DNA of 64,000 nt from Letharia columbiana (lineage: Eukaryota; Ascomycota; Lecanoromycetes; Lecanorales; Parmeliaceae). Below the pieces are notes generated by a model, which searched no databases, was not told where the DNA came from, and worked only from the letters and a program-made list of their open reading frames with translations. This document shows, piece by piece, positions 1 to 11,799 of the stretch (position 1 is the first letter of the stretch; every line of letters starts with the position of its first letter). A program made the translations under genes and the position numbers. The DNA lies in the NCBI RefSeq assembly GCF_014066305.1, contig NW_023501043.1:124001-188000 (forward strand). Reading direction: 5' to 3'.

Positions 1-1500
1 TCCACCACCATGGGCAACCTCCACCAATCGTCGAAATGGAAGCCATACAAACCCGCCAAACAGGCCAATAGAGCCGATTTTCAGTTTCGAAATTCACTTG
101 GTGAAAATGGCAACGGTGGAATCAATGGCTGTTGCTGACTACACTTTCATTGAGGTAGGTAGAGGATACCTGATATTAAGCCTATGAAAGCCTAGTCACC
201 ACGCCAACGGGACCGAGAATATTGACTGCTGCCTACAGGAAAACTTCCACACACGACAACTCCCAAACAACCCCACAGCTCCTAAACAACCCACCACAAG
301 ATCCGTGAAACCTGCTACTCAACCCCCCACGCACCGACAGCAACCAACCCACCAACCAAGTCTTCCGAACCCTATCCCGGTCCCAGCGCCGCCCACATGC
401 TCGCGAACCCGCACCTTCGCCCCTTCGGTCCTGTCCCACCACAACACCCCGAACGCCATCCTCGACGACCGCCGAACTGGCCTTCCTCAAGGACTTCTCC
501 GCGGATCCGTCTCGTATGTATACCTTTATCAATATCCGAACTCGTCATCTATTCATCCATCTTTATCACCCTTTGACATCCTAACCCCTTCCTTCCTTCC
601 TTCCTTCCTTCCTTCCTTCCTTCCTTCCTTCCTTCCTTCCTTTTCTTCTCCATCCACCTCACTAACCCGCCGACCCGTCCGTCCTCCCGCAGGGGGAAAG
701 ATTCGCTCCTCTCCGCCCGCGGCATGGCCGATCGACCGGGCGCGAAAGCGGCCGAGAAGGGGAGTTTGACGGGTGTGGTCGTCGCGCGGTGTGGGACGGC
801 CGAGTCGGCGTTGGGGGGAGGGCGATGTGGAGATGTTGAGGGGGTGGTTTGAGGGCGGGGGGGGCGGGTGTTTGAGGGGTGGGTGGGTGACTTTAGATTC
901 TGGGAGGATGAGAGTGGGGTGTAGGTGAAAGGGGAAAGGGCGATTTCACGGCTGGGAGGTTTGTGTTTGTGCTTTCGTTAAGTAAGGGACGGGTATTGTG
1001 AGGGGGGAGCTGTTCGGGGGGGGAGAGGGGGGGGGGAGAGATAGGGATTTAGAAAAGCAGGTTGTACACAGCTCGCGTGGTCGAGCGACGGATGCTGCGT
1101 GTGTGATTCTTGGAAACGGCCTTACTCTTATTCAATCAACTGAATTGCTCCTCGAAAAATAAGATACTTGGTGACATTGCGTATGGGGCTTTCTTGATCG
1201 AGATGACAGCCTATTGCAAAGCTTGGCATCTTCGCTTGTTGCCCTCCCCACCTAAATTTGTATGATGAGCCAATGGGGAGAAGAGAGTGAAAATAAGTTG
1301 ACCATGATGCTGTATACCTCTGCCTGGTATTGTACTGAATCTGCGTAAGAGTGTATCCTCAATATTCGCACTCCAGATACCGTTCCTCGTAGCATGCGCT
1401 GCTCATCACTCCTGAACAACAACAGTTCGAAAACCACTGCCATGCCCGTGCCGACCGCTCATCGCTACGCTCGAGATTCGCAAGCACCATCAATATATAT
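1..1500. other. No supported gene; unresolved coding hints
   Basis: A 42-codon ATG frame runs from 10 to 138. A plus-strand frame at 305-513, spliced over the TTCC tract, could continue to a TGA near 846. I recognise neither product. From about 780 to 1040 the plus strand is very G-rich, with runs of 6 to 9 G near 857 and 1015-1040. No RNA gene or mobile element was seen. Confidence 0.4.
588..642. repeat. (TTCC)n microsatellite
   Basis: About 13 uninterrupted TTCC units. The tract lies between a possible 5' splice site (GTATGT near 514) and a possible acceptor (CCGCAG near 693), so it may sit inside an intron of an unresolved plus-strand gene. Long tetranucleotide runs like this are prone to slippage, so its length may differ between strains. 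Confidence 0.95.
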
Positions 1501-1520
1501 CCCGGGTCACTTGCGAGACA

Positions 1521-2292
1521 CTATTCATCCATGGTAAGCCGCACCGTCTGTAGCCTGCCCACGAGGAGCAGCTTCGAATTCCCGGGGAGGTTCAAATCAG
1601 CCGTGTTGTAGAAGAACTCGCAATCCATGCGGTATGGAGGAATTGCCGGTGCAAACTCGGTTGGAATGACGTGAACATGGCTGTCAACTTTGCTGGCGGT
1701 AGTACTCGCTGAAAATCCGTTTGAGATATCGGCCAGAGATTCATCCACAGTAACAGCATTAGCTTCATCAGGGAGGCCACTTTGCACTTCCGCCACTGCA
1801 CGCGGATTGTCTGAGTCCGCTTCTTGCTGTGGAGGGAGTCACGCTGATGATCGATGTCACAGTGATGTAGAATGTGGCTGACAGATAGACGTTGGGAAAG
1901 GCAGCTAGGACGGTAATGTACAGCATGATGCATCCCAGAGCGGTGAAGAGGTCATAGACGGCATCAGCCAAGCGTTTGAGAAGGATGGCGTAGGTCTCGA
2001 CTACTAATTCCATGGGGTAATTGGTGGCGCCGTGAGGCAGCCTTGCTGTATGGCTGGTGGTGCGATAGAGATATGGGTGTCTGGAGAAGAAGAATCTTGG
2101 AAGACCGGGAGTCGTCGTCGGTCTGTCGAAGACGAAAGTCTGGATGAGATACAAGGGACATTTGCCGCAAGTTTCGCCAGCAGATAGAATGGAGATCTCG
2201 CAACGTGGCATGTGCTCCTTCAACTTTGATCCGCTAGAGCCATTTTGACAGATGTCACTCCTCAGACGCCCTTTCCTTACTGAGCGATACAT
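1521..2292 (-). other. Overlapping minus-strand open frames, doubtful gene
   Basis: Two overlapping minus-strand frames are open here, 1768-2292 and 1521-1796. The first contains a hydrophobic stretch encoded around 1870-1960 that could span a membrane. The second ends in LLLVGRLQTVRLTMDE with no recognised domain. I could not find a convincing intron joining them, and the region immediately follows the stop of the Gtr1-type GTPase gene, so part of it may be 3' UTR. No function is proposed. Confidence 0.25.
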
Positions 2293-2321
2293 CGTTCAAT
2301 GTTCTTCCCACTTGAACTGAT

Positions 2322-3500
2322 TCAGCGCCCATCTTTAATGCGCCCATTTAACTTCCCTTCAAGCCTTTCAGTGTCTCCTGCTGCCCATCCCATAATATCC
2401 AATTCGACAAACCGATCCTTAGCAGCCATGATGTTGAACCGCGACAGCTCGATTTCTAAATCCCCAGGCGGCAGGATAACAAGCACATAGGTGTTATTCG
2501 TCAATCGCGCCAGGATCAAGTTGAATCGCGGTGCCTTGATGGCGATCTCAGCGAATGGATGGGATGCCGTTGACGAGTGGGTGTATTTCCTATCAGCTTT
2601 CGGTCAGCCTGAAACACAAACAGACGAAGCGAAGTATAGAAGGAGCGGCCTACGAAAGTGAATGCTTAAACGTCTTGATGACATTGCTCAACCGTTCCTG
2701 GCGATCACTGTACGGGTTACGCTCCCCTAACTCGCTTGTCACGTTCGTGACTGTCAGAAAGGTTGCTCGTTCGAACAGTATAATCTCCTCTGCGCTTGTT
2801 TCCTTGGCTAAATCGTGCAGATACCCGTCTATGATGTGCAAATTCGGAACCAAAGATTTCACAATATCCCCCCACGCCTTGTACAAGCTCTGATCCCATA
2901 TGGTCGTGCCATACACCTTCAAGCCTTTCCTAAAAACGCCGCTGTACTCTTGGATGGCGAGGGTACGGTCCTGTATCACTTGATCTCGGAATATGTTTTG
3001 CACGAGGTCGATTTTATGCACCAGGGCGAAGACGTGCGCGGAGGGGGAGTATTCGGCTAGGGCGGAGATGACGGCGGTGTAGGTGAGGAGATCGCGAGGG
3101 TTGTGGCCTTCGAAGGAGCGAGACTCGACGTCAAAGACGTAGATGAGGACGCCCACGTCGCTGAAGGTTTGAGACTTCTGCGATGTTAGGTAGGTCTCCG
3201 TGAAGGCGTCTTGTCTGTTTCATTCTTGCGCATTAGCGAGCGTTCAGCGCTCCAGATGTAGAGCAGGAAGATGCACGTAGCATTCGATTTGGATGCATAC
3301 CCTCCACAGTCCCAGAGGTTGAGTATAAGACTCCCCAGGAACTTGACTGTACTGTGCTCAACATCTATCGTTGCACCCAGGCGGCGAACATCTTTGGCGA
3401 CATAATTGCTGAAGATGATACTGCGCATAGAGGACTTGCCAGAGCCAGACTTGCCCATCAGGAGGACTTTCTTCTTCTGGGGTTTCTTAAGGCTGTTCAT
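2322..3500 (-). CDS. gtr1: Gtr1/RagA-type small GTPase (EGO/Ragulator-TORC1 pathway)
   Basis: Three exons, 3500-3301, 3214-2654 and 2589-2322, give 342 aa, a normal length for the Gtr1/RagA family. Introns are 86 bp (GTATGC..CAG) and 64 bp (GTAGGC..TAG); both phases close exactly. The N-terminus has the Walker A/G1 motif GKSGSGKSS (about residues 16-24), then the TIDVEHS switch region, then LWDCGG|QDAF, the DxxG switch II, which is split by intron 1. HKID is the G4 motif. The C-terminal third (SKYTHS.., [17 protein letters not shown]..) matches the roadblock-like dimerisation half of Rag GTPases. By family knowledge the protein pairs with Gtr2/RagC on the vacuole to signal amino-acid sufficiency to TORC1. 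Start: the first ATG in frame, followed by a Lys-rich stretch. Neighbouring genes give no further functional clue. Confidence 0.95.
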
Positions 3501-3629
3501 GCTGGCAGCTTTTCACGCTTGTCAAGTAAAGGTATGGGGTAGCTTCGGTTGTTGGAGTGTGGAGAGGTTGAGATTTCTGGGGGGAAACGCAGACGTGTTC
3601 TTCGAGGGTATGGAGTATGATAGATGACT

Positions 3630-5090
3630 AGCATCGTCTTGTGTATACAGGCTGCTTGATCCAAGAAACTTTTCTGTTACGAAGCTTGGTTACAGACGTA
3701 GAAGAACACTTGTAAGGATTAAGGAACGATGGCGGGAGGCTTGGCGAACAAGCTGACAGAAACGTGGCCCCCACTCGGAATTGTGGCCGCTTTGGCGGGG
3801 TGAGCTAGCTTAAGCTAAGCAGGGGTGGTGGGGGTGACAGTCAAGACGACTCAAGAGACTCGAATCTAGACTGCAATGGAAACCCACACTCATGCAATCT
3901 CCCCGTCAACAAAGCCAGTCCGAGATCTTAGCCTGAAGCAGCGGGATGCGAGAGCAGGATCTCGACATCCGTCTTTTTTTTCAAAATCAAGCAGCACTCA
4001 CCCCATACCGCCACGGGCCGCAACCAAACCAATTAGGTACTACAGGAGAGATTGTCGCCGAGGTAAAAACGTGCCACTGTGCATATTTCTGACCTACATT
4101 ATTGTTCCTCTTTTTGGGTGAACGGCTTGACGGATCCGAAGAGCGGGAAGTTGTTTTGGGCTGTTGGAATACAGGTATGGAAAGACAGTCCTGGAGAGTG
4201 GAGGCAGGCGGAAAGGTCTGGATGAGGTTGGAAAAGTCCTTGGGTTCGGGCGCGGTGCCGAGGGGGAAGTGACAGTTTGTATGGGGTTTTTCTGGAAAGT
4301 GTCGTTTTATGTGCAAGGGAATCGTGTTTTAGGCGTTCGATTCTGTTTACATACGATCTTTTGATAGAGAGATTCGATTTGTTCTCGTCGATACCCTTTG
4401 ATGTCAGGTGTATATGAAAAGAAAAAGAGCTTTCTTCTGGTGGGAATTGGAATTCTCTCTTTGCATGACGTTTGCTACACTCTCTGATGAAGCGTATGGT
4501 ACTGCCTGACTGATTCAAAAGGTTTGTTGTCACCTGCCCGGTCACGATTGGACGCGCTGGATTCCCTGCTGCGGACTCTCTCTCATGTAATGCTTCCTTC
4601 TTTCTACTATCCTGTTACTCCGTCGCAGCAACCCAGTCCCTTTTGGTGCTTGTACTATGGGAAGCTTCTCGGACGGATCTTCCCATATTGTTCCATCGCA
4701 TGAAAGATAGCAGCCGGAGAAACATCAGTGCAATCGTAAACATACGCAAACGTGTTATCAGGGTAGGGTGGGTTGGTACAAGCAGTATCTGTGTTGGTTA
4801 GAACAGCGGAGACGACACTGAGCGCGAGAAACGCAGATCTTTATCATGGATTTTGGCAAACCATCTATACACAGAGACAAAAGGAGAGGATTCTGGGAGC
4901 AGTGCAGTGCAGTGCCGGTACACCGTTTTGTGACCTTCAGGCAGCTTCGCTGCTCGGCTTTTCGTTGGTTACATAGCTACTTCGTGCAGGGGCAATTCTG
5001 AGGAGGAAGATGTGGATCAGAATGAGACACTACGTCTTGAAAAGAAAGTCAAATAAGCAATTCTCGTTCCAGTCTTCCTGATTATCATCC
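3630..5090. other. Intergenic, nothing supported
   Basis: About 1.4 kb between the Gtr1 start and the 3' end of the next gene. Only short overlapping open frames on both strands were seen, without domains, conserved motifs or credible splice patterns. The right third is likely 3' flank of the 5100-6140 gene; the left part must contain the Gtr1 promoter. Confidence 0.5.
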
Positions 5091-5099
5091 GTGAGCTTG

Positions 5100-6140
5100 T
5101 TACGACGTCGCTATCCTTGCGGTGCTGTTGCTGTAGTGACTCTCAACAGATCGGACCTTGAATATGTCTCCCGTGCCGATCGTTATATTGTCATACTCCA
5201 GCGTGATCTCCACCCCCTCAAATTTTCGATTTTCAAAGACGACAACGGAGATGAAAAGAAAGGCCTTTGATATCTGACCGCAATGCAAAGCTGCACCAAG
5301 GTAGTCGTCGACATGGAATGCAACGTTGCCGGAGAAACTGACCCCAGTGACAGACGCGCATTGAGCATTGGTTTCATATTGTGCCACCGTCGCTATTCCG
5401 TCTATCACCGAGCTAAACAGTTCTTGGGCCGGGATAGAAGTGCCGTCGAACCTCCAGGAGACGGAGAACCTGGGATCCTCAGGGTCAATTACGACGCCCG
5501 AGTTCTCTGCCACGCTCTTCGTGCTGCTGACAAGAGGAGGGTTGACCGTGTTGACCAAATCAGGCATTGTGCTGTTCGGATTCCCCAGGAGGGGAGGCTC
5601 AGGCAGCAACCCAGCACGCCCGATTCGCTGCCCGTCCAGCATGATCCTAGTAATGGCTGTGAAGAATCCAGGCCGTCGTTTGTACATGTCCAGAACGGTT
5701 TGGTGGTAAGCTAGAACGACGTGGCCTACTTGAAGCGTCGGGCCGTCAATGGTAGTGACAGCGAAAACTCTGTTGTCGAGCGCCAGGACAACCGGACCCG
5801 GGCGTTTTGGATCTATTTGGGCCGTCCATGATTGGTTGCTGAGTTCCCACATGAGGTTAATTACAGCGGTGTATACTCCGATCGGGCTGATTGGCTTGGA
5901 CTCATCCCAGATTGTATCCAATTCGAACCCGGGTGGAACTGGAGGGATTGGTACACTGGGGTTTGGGCTTAGCCTACTTTCTAGCTGTATAGGAAGATTG
6001 CATGTATACTAAACAGGGAGGGTCGGAAAGGTGCTGTGATTTCCAATCGCCACTGGCGGCAGCGTGAGGGTTTTGGTGAACGCCAGGTCTCGTAGTATGA
6101 GCAGGAACGAGATCTTGAATGAGATGTTCATCTTGGGCAT
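5100..6140 (-). CDS. Putative secreted or membrane-anchored protein, unknown function
   Basis: A long open frame (5984-5100) is preceded by a short exon (6140-6054) encoding MPKMNISFKISFLLILRDLA, which resembles a signal peptide or anchor. Joining them over a 69-bp intron (weak donor GTGGCG, acceptor TATACAG) keeps the frame and gives 323 aa; a second ATG lies at 6131. The mature part starts with a Pro-rich stretch (PIPPVPPGFE) and contains several N-x-S/T sequons (NQSW, NSTM, NITI, NSTA). No domain was recognised. The 3' exon is well supported by length and composition; the 5' exon and splice site are inference. Related orphan proteins are common in filamentous ascomycetes. Confidence 0.55.
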
Positions 6141-6760
6141 GTTACTGGGGCGTTGTTAACCACAAAAAGAGAAATCGAAGAAGAGTGGGATGTATGACTA
6201 GCAATTGAGTAAGAAATACTCGAGAAACCAACGACAGACGTGGCGATGTTGTCTTCGGTAAGGCATTCTCTCTTGCGAAAGCCGCAAAAAGCTTCGCGCA
6301 AGTGGTTCCAAGATGCGAAAGATCCAGAACCTATCCCATTCAGTTCCATGCGCTGGACTCTTCAAGCGAATGTACGTTAGTTATTTGGTCGAGTGTTGTC
6401 ATAGGCCAGAACATAGACTGATATTCTGAGAAGGGTCCTTGGCGGAAAAAGCGTTGCCCAGACTTGGCTTCGGAGATGCCTGCATTTTCACATGACCTAC
6501 CGCGTTTTGAGAGAAAGGCATCAAAATATCTAAGTACTACCAGTAGTATCATTATGAGAATCGAATGGCTCATCGATGAGAAACCCTACATCTTGCTTGC
6601 CCGTCAACGTCCCTAACGCAGAATTGTACAGCAATGAATCATCGGAATGCGGAAACATCCTATGACATCTGCACGCCAGCCTTCTGACAAATCTGACCTC
6701 AGCAATAAACAAAATCAGCGTTCCACAGGTTTGTCGACGAGTATGCGCACATCTAGTGCA

Positions 6761-8414
6761 TCAGAATACCGTGCCGTCGGACATTATCATGATAGGAGGT
6801 TCCTTGGTATTTGGCCTTGAGACCTCGGCCAATTCTCGTCCACCCTGTAGTCAACATTAGATCAGGTTCCAAGTAATCTCAAGTATCGTGCTTACCTTCC
6901 AACTCCCAGCCTCCAGCATCTGCGCCAGACTCAATTTGTCCGAGCCGGACAGCCCAAGGATTCCATTGACCTCAACCAGCAGGTCGTCCAGGAATCCGAC
7001 CGTAACAGCCCGCCATTCCACAATTACATCATCATGTGTCGCGAATAGCGGTACGACCTCCATATTTGGCTGTCCCTTCACCATAGAATTTTCCCTGTAT
7101 TGAGCTAATCCTCTGTTCGCATCTTTCTCCTTGAGCGTCAGAAGTCCCGTGTCGACCAGTAAACCCCCGTTCCTGTATTCTGGTAGCCCAGTCAGAAGCT
7201 CCGTACCGGCGAAATGGATGCCCATTACCCTTCTCATCGGAACCATCAGGGAGTAGCACAGCCATTGTGTGAGTTTGTGGAAGGGAACAATAGTCTCCCA
7301 TGGAAGGCCGGGTGGCGATTGAGGCATGGAAGAGCAAGGCCAAGCATCACCGAGTGAGACCCCATCGATTTGTGTTCGTGACGAGGGCCAGACATTTGAG
7401 AGGCCGTTGATGAGGACTGTCCAGAGGGTGGGGACGGTGATGACTGGGACGGATGCGGCTTGTGTGGTGGGATGAGAAAGGAGGTAGTCTATGTTAGACT
7501 GTCAGTGTGGTCTAATCATCATGATCGGAAAGACGGTGTACCCAGCATATGCCCTGGTCTTCCTTCGGCGCCAAACAGCGCTGAATTCTTCAGAGCATCC
7601 CCGAGTCTCGATAGCAGCCCAGCTCTACCTTCCAGTCCTGCTATTGGATTGTACTCAGTCACTTGTAAACCTTTTGCCAGTTGTTGTACGCTCAATCGCT
7701 TCAGACCCAGGCTATCGACCTGACACGGTTCCTGCGTGTCGCTGCTGAAGTAGCCGGCCTTGAACATTTCCAGACTGGCGATGGCTAACCCTTCACTCCG
7801 CTTGTAGACCTTGCCCGACTCCTTTGATTTGTATGACCATAGTGTTCCGGCACCTGCGTCGAGTAAGACGGAAACGAGGAAGAGGTCGATGAGACGGCGG
7901 GTCTTCTCTTGTGCGTCGACTGTTTTGGGCCATGTTGCTATAAGTTGTTCGACTCGAGGTCGTCCACCCGCTTCGAAGTGTTGCCATCGGCCATGGGAAG
8001 GTATCTGGGAATAGTCTGGGGCGTAGTCCCTCTATCGTGGAGTCTGTCAGTCGGGGAATGAAGGGTGGTAGATCTTTGTCCCACCTTGATGATCGAAACC
8101 AAATAGTTGGCAGTCTCACCAAACTTGCTGCCATCGACATCGAAATGAGCGAGTTGATTTCTCTTCGCACGTTGATATATCAGCTGACATCTAGCTCTGA
8201 CGGCCCATATGCTCCTAAGGTAAGCTGCAGGATCCAGGGTGGGGTCGGGAGGAGCGGGTAGAGTGACGTCGAGCGCTGAAGGAGAAACAAAAGGCGAATT
8301 CTTATGGGATGCCTGGGTAGGTGGTGGCGACTTCAAGCTACTGCTGTTGAATCCCGAATCCATGATTTCGCCATTGCTGGGGATTTTGGCGCTTTTGCGG
8401 TTGAAGATACGCAT
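6761..8414 (-). CDS. URC4: DUF1688 / uracil catabolism protein Urc4
   Basis: Four exons, 8414-8085, 8031-7542, 7488-6896 and 6844-6761, give 498 aa, normal for the family. Introns are 53, 53 and 51 bp and all phases close. DUF1688 hallmarks are in order: AAYLRSIWAVRARCQLIYQR and LAHFDVDGSKF near the N-terminus, IPSHGRWQHFEAGG, then EYNPIAGLEGRAGLL, VPFHKLTQWLCYSL, and the C-terminal GGRELAE..IMSDGTVF. By family knowledge Urc4 takes part, together with Urc1 (a GTP cyclohydrolase II-like protein), in the URC pathway that releases nitrogen from uracil in fungi; its exact reaction is not settled. No URC1 or uracil permease lies beside it here. The first ~50 residues are Ser/Pro-rich and probably disordered. 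Confidence 0.93.
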
Positions 8415-8449
8415 AGCTTAAGGGAACTCCCGAGTGTGGGGGGTTTGGG

Positions 8450-9560
8450 GGGGGGGGGGTGGAAGAATGTCTCACCCAGCCCCAATTTCGTATGATGGTG
8501 GTGGTGATGTGTGTGCTGACTCGATGCTGCAGATGCAGGTGGGATGTTTTGTTTGGAGGAGCTTGGTAGATATTGAGAGGAGCTTTGCCTCTCTTTCCAT
8601 GCCTAAAGTAAGGTAAGGTAAAGTAGAGTATTGCCTTCTGTTGGGGGTGGAGCACCGGAGCGAGAAGCGAGATAGGAGGAAGGTTTAATGCTTAATTCCA
8701 GCACGGAGGAAGAAAAGGCTCGGCCTCCTTTCGGCTCGCATTGACTTTCTTGGGACCTCATGGCCTTGGCTCTGAGTTCGCACGCTCATGCAGGTACCAC
8801 CTCCGGCACATTTCCCGTCCGGACGAATGACAAGGAAGAGATCTGGACACGCTGTGGACACTGGACAGTACTCTTTGCTGCCTTCACTTTAGGCTACCAA
8901 TCGACGGATCATTGACTCCAGGGACCAACGGCTCGGGCACACCTCCCCGGCGCCAGTGGCATTGGGGGCCATCTCCATCTCTACCTCGCCAATGACAGTC
9001 CTTACGGCTCAATGCACCTGCTCTAATTGGTCTAGGGGACTGTGACGGGGACAGCGTGCCGAGCCATACGAACCAAGTCCCTGCCGCAATTTCTCCGCTG
9101 CTGCTCTAGTCTATCTTATACGAGGAATTGCCCCTGTGAACGGGTTACCTCCCCCCCACCCCTTTTCCAGCCTTTGTAATCTACTGCCGGCCATGCACAT
9201 ATGTCTTTCGTCTCCGTCATCATTCCGGAAGGAAACCCTCTCTCGACATGCTCATTCCTATACTTAAATGTCTTGTCAAAGGCAGGGAACGGACATTGTT
9301 CAAGATCAATGTGTGGAAGAAGCTGATGAGTTCTAGTGTCAGAGGAAGTATGGTATCTAATCTACACAGTCTCCGTGCGGTTCCCACTAGCCTTGTCGGC
9401 ATCACCTTGCACGTGTGGCCATGGACCCTTTCGTACAGTGTCGTCCACAGCTGAGTTGCTCTTGGAGGCGTTCAATTGGTAACTAGACTATTTCTTGGAA
9501 ATTGAATAATCACGCTGAAGTGCCTGGCCCACCCACAACCCCTGCCGTTGCGTTCAGAAA
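8450..9560. other. Intergenic; promoter side of URC4
   Basis: About 1.1 kb without a supportable gene. A run of G residues (near 8450) and pyrimidine-rich tracts lie just upstream of the URC4 start. Short frames at 9220-9454 have no recognisable product. No RNA gene or transposon was seen. Confidence 0.5.
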
Positions 9561-9563
9561 GTT

Positions 9564-10307
9564 TCAGGGTATCACTCCTCTTGGAATCATCCTATCAATA
9601 GGTGCACTTGTACTGAACACCAAGATGGCCATCGCCTGTTGCCTGCCTATTGAAGGTCATTTGCTGTCAGAAAATTTTGATAATCCAAAAGAGCACTCAA
9701 GGTTTACTTACCAACTGCTGCCCAACCAACCTCTTTCCTCATTCCCAGACAACCCGTTCTCACAGCGTTGATGGGGCTACGAAAGTCAACAAAGCGCCCT
9801 AGATCTGACCGCGGAAACGGTCCTGGAGGTTCGGTCGGCAAGATTCCTTTTGGGATGTCCGCAAGGTTGGCGAGCGCAACTGTACATGATTCTGATCAAA
9901 GCCTTGTGAGCGACATGGCTTTATTTTCAAGTTGGGACGTTTGACTCACTCATAATATACCGTCTTGGGGTAGCCATCTTGGGTACATCTGGGTGGGAAG
10001 GCGGAACTCCTGGGTGGAGAAACTCGAACTCAGCATCCTTGTACAGTGCGAAGTCTGAACTCAGAAATCTTCGCCACGCTTGGAAGCAGTTATCCTTGAA
10101 CTCGGAATCATAACCGGTACTTCCGACCCATATCAGAGACGAGGTGCACCGTTCCATCGTGGATTGATCCGACACATTCAGAGATAGGGTAGAGAGTGTG
10201 TCCGGGCTGCCGAGTGCTGGGTTCAGCGGGAGAACAACACCGGCGGCACCGACGATCAAATAGACGGCGAGGAAGCAGCAACAGTCGGAAAAGGAAGGTA
10301 CACCCAT
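9564..10307 (-). CDS. Small secreted protein, unknown function
   Basis: Three exons, 10307-9950, 9879-9712 and 9646-9564, give 202 aa. Introns are 70 bp (GTGAGT..CAG) and 65 bp (GTAAGT..TAG) and phases close. The N-terminus has a signal-peptide shape, with a hydrophobic stretch CCCFLAVYLIVGAAGVVL followed by a small-residue cleavage region. The mature protein has several Cys residues (MERCTSS, DNCFQAW, TGCLGMR), spaced as expected for disulphides, and a motif TPRRYIM..ALANLADIPKG that I associate with a family of uncharacterised ascomycete secreted proteins, without being able to name it. Size, Cys content and export suggest an apoplastic or cell-wall protein; an effector role is possible but unproven. 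Confidence 0.72.
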
Positions 10308-10764
10308 TCTTTAGATTCTCTACGGCATAGAGCCCAGTTGTGAGGATATATGGGAAACGAAAACATGGGAATGTTAAGGGAATCACGGATCTATTCTATG
10401 AGAGCGGATAACGCACGGCGGATACTTCCCAAGCTCTCTGGAATACGCGCGACTGTTCCCGATTTCCGTAAAGCGTTATATGCGTCCGTCCATCACTCGA
10501 ATTACCATCGATGGGGAGCATCGCTAATGTGGAAGAGGCTGTGACCGGGTAAATAGCCGTTTCATGCCAATCTCGTTGTTAGATAGCAAGGCACTATAGA
10601 TGATGCCTTTTACGTAAATCTATCTTCTTAAAGTAAGTATGCCCGGTCGCGCCACCCTTTGTGTCGCACCTCCTTTGGAAATATCAGAGCGTAGCGACGA
10701 CCAGTGAGGCCGCGATTCAAGTGTACGTTTACTCCATTGTCCTTCCTCGAGGGCACTTACGATT

Positions 10765-11524
10765 ATGCATGCACGTACAATAAATATTCTACCTATCCAT
10801 ATACTCCTCTTTCTCCTCGAAGCGTGTCAACACTGTGACAATACCCGTGAACACCCAACACAACCGCGCCTCTCGACCTCTTCTCTCTCAACAACGGTAC
10901 AACGAGCCGGACACTCGGTACGTATCCACCCAAAGCAAATTCAACACAGCTTGAGTCTTCGAGGGGACCGAGCTCGAATCGGAATCGTGTCTGATGAACG
11001 CGTTGAACGCACAACAGATGCGGGCGCTACAGGACTGCAACGGGAAAATACGATATGAAGAGTTATACGGCCTCCATAGATCCGACGTCGCTACTGCCAT
11101 CACGCCCTCCACTTCCGATGAAACTTTTGAGCGGCGCTTTGCCATGTGGGCAATTGAGAAGGGTGTTTTAACAATGGATGCTGAGAATAGATACGGATCA
11201 CTTGAAGTCGGTATACTCTGGCACAAGAAGAGGATTGGTTGGGCTTTGATTTATTTGGGTCCAAAGTCAACGGTATCGATGGTCGACTGGGAAAGTAAGA
11301 GCCACAACGCTACTCTCGACGGTAGACAAGGTTCGGCACCAAGCAGCATCGTCAATATTACCAACAATGTTGGCGCTATAGACGAGTCACGAGTGAATGT
11401 AACCTGGGAACCATTCGACGTGAATTTTTCAAGCCTCTACGACGTCTTCATCTTCATCATAAAGTCTCTGGGCAATCTTGCCGCGCATGTTACTTCCGAG
11501 CGCGTGGAGAAGTGGCATGTTTGA
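10765..11524 (+). CDS. Possible secreted protein, perhaps truncated by a nonsense mutation
   Basis: Exon 1 (10765-10917) encodes NILPIHILLFLLEACQHC, a signal-peptide-like start. A GTACGT donor at 10918 joined to ACAACAG at 11017 leads in frame into 11018-11524, giving 219 aa. The second exon has a WAIEKG..WHKKRIGWALIYLG region and several sequons (NATL, NITN, NVTW, NFSS). No domain was recognised. After the TGA at 11522-11524 the same frame stays open to about 11779, so the gene may once have been longer (a TGG to TGA change would explain it), or a further intron was missed. A start at 10994 without exon 1 is the alternative. Confidence 0.42.
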
Positions 11525-11799
11525 CTGGATACAGTGAGGGAGAGGATAGGCATCGACCGTATGAAGCGCCCTGGTACGCCGGTCTTGGAATTCCAGCGGA
11601 TCATAATTACACTGGTGCGTATTGCTGAGTATGTGCGGAGAAAGGGACGGTCATGCTATGTGTGGACGTGGATTTCCCTCGTCGATGTGCCTGTTGCGCG
11701 GGGATCGTTTGGCAGACATCATGGATGGACGAGTCCCTTCAGCCAGTGTCGCGATTCAATTGACATTGAGTTGATATAGTGTCCCATTCTTAGAGGAGA

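Noticed and set aside
305..769. Plus-strand frame with FLPS repeats
   Set aside because: The repeats come from the TTCC microsatellite; at most the flanks are coding, with the tract in an intron.
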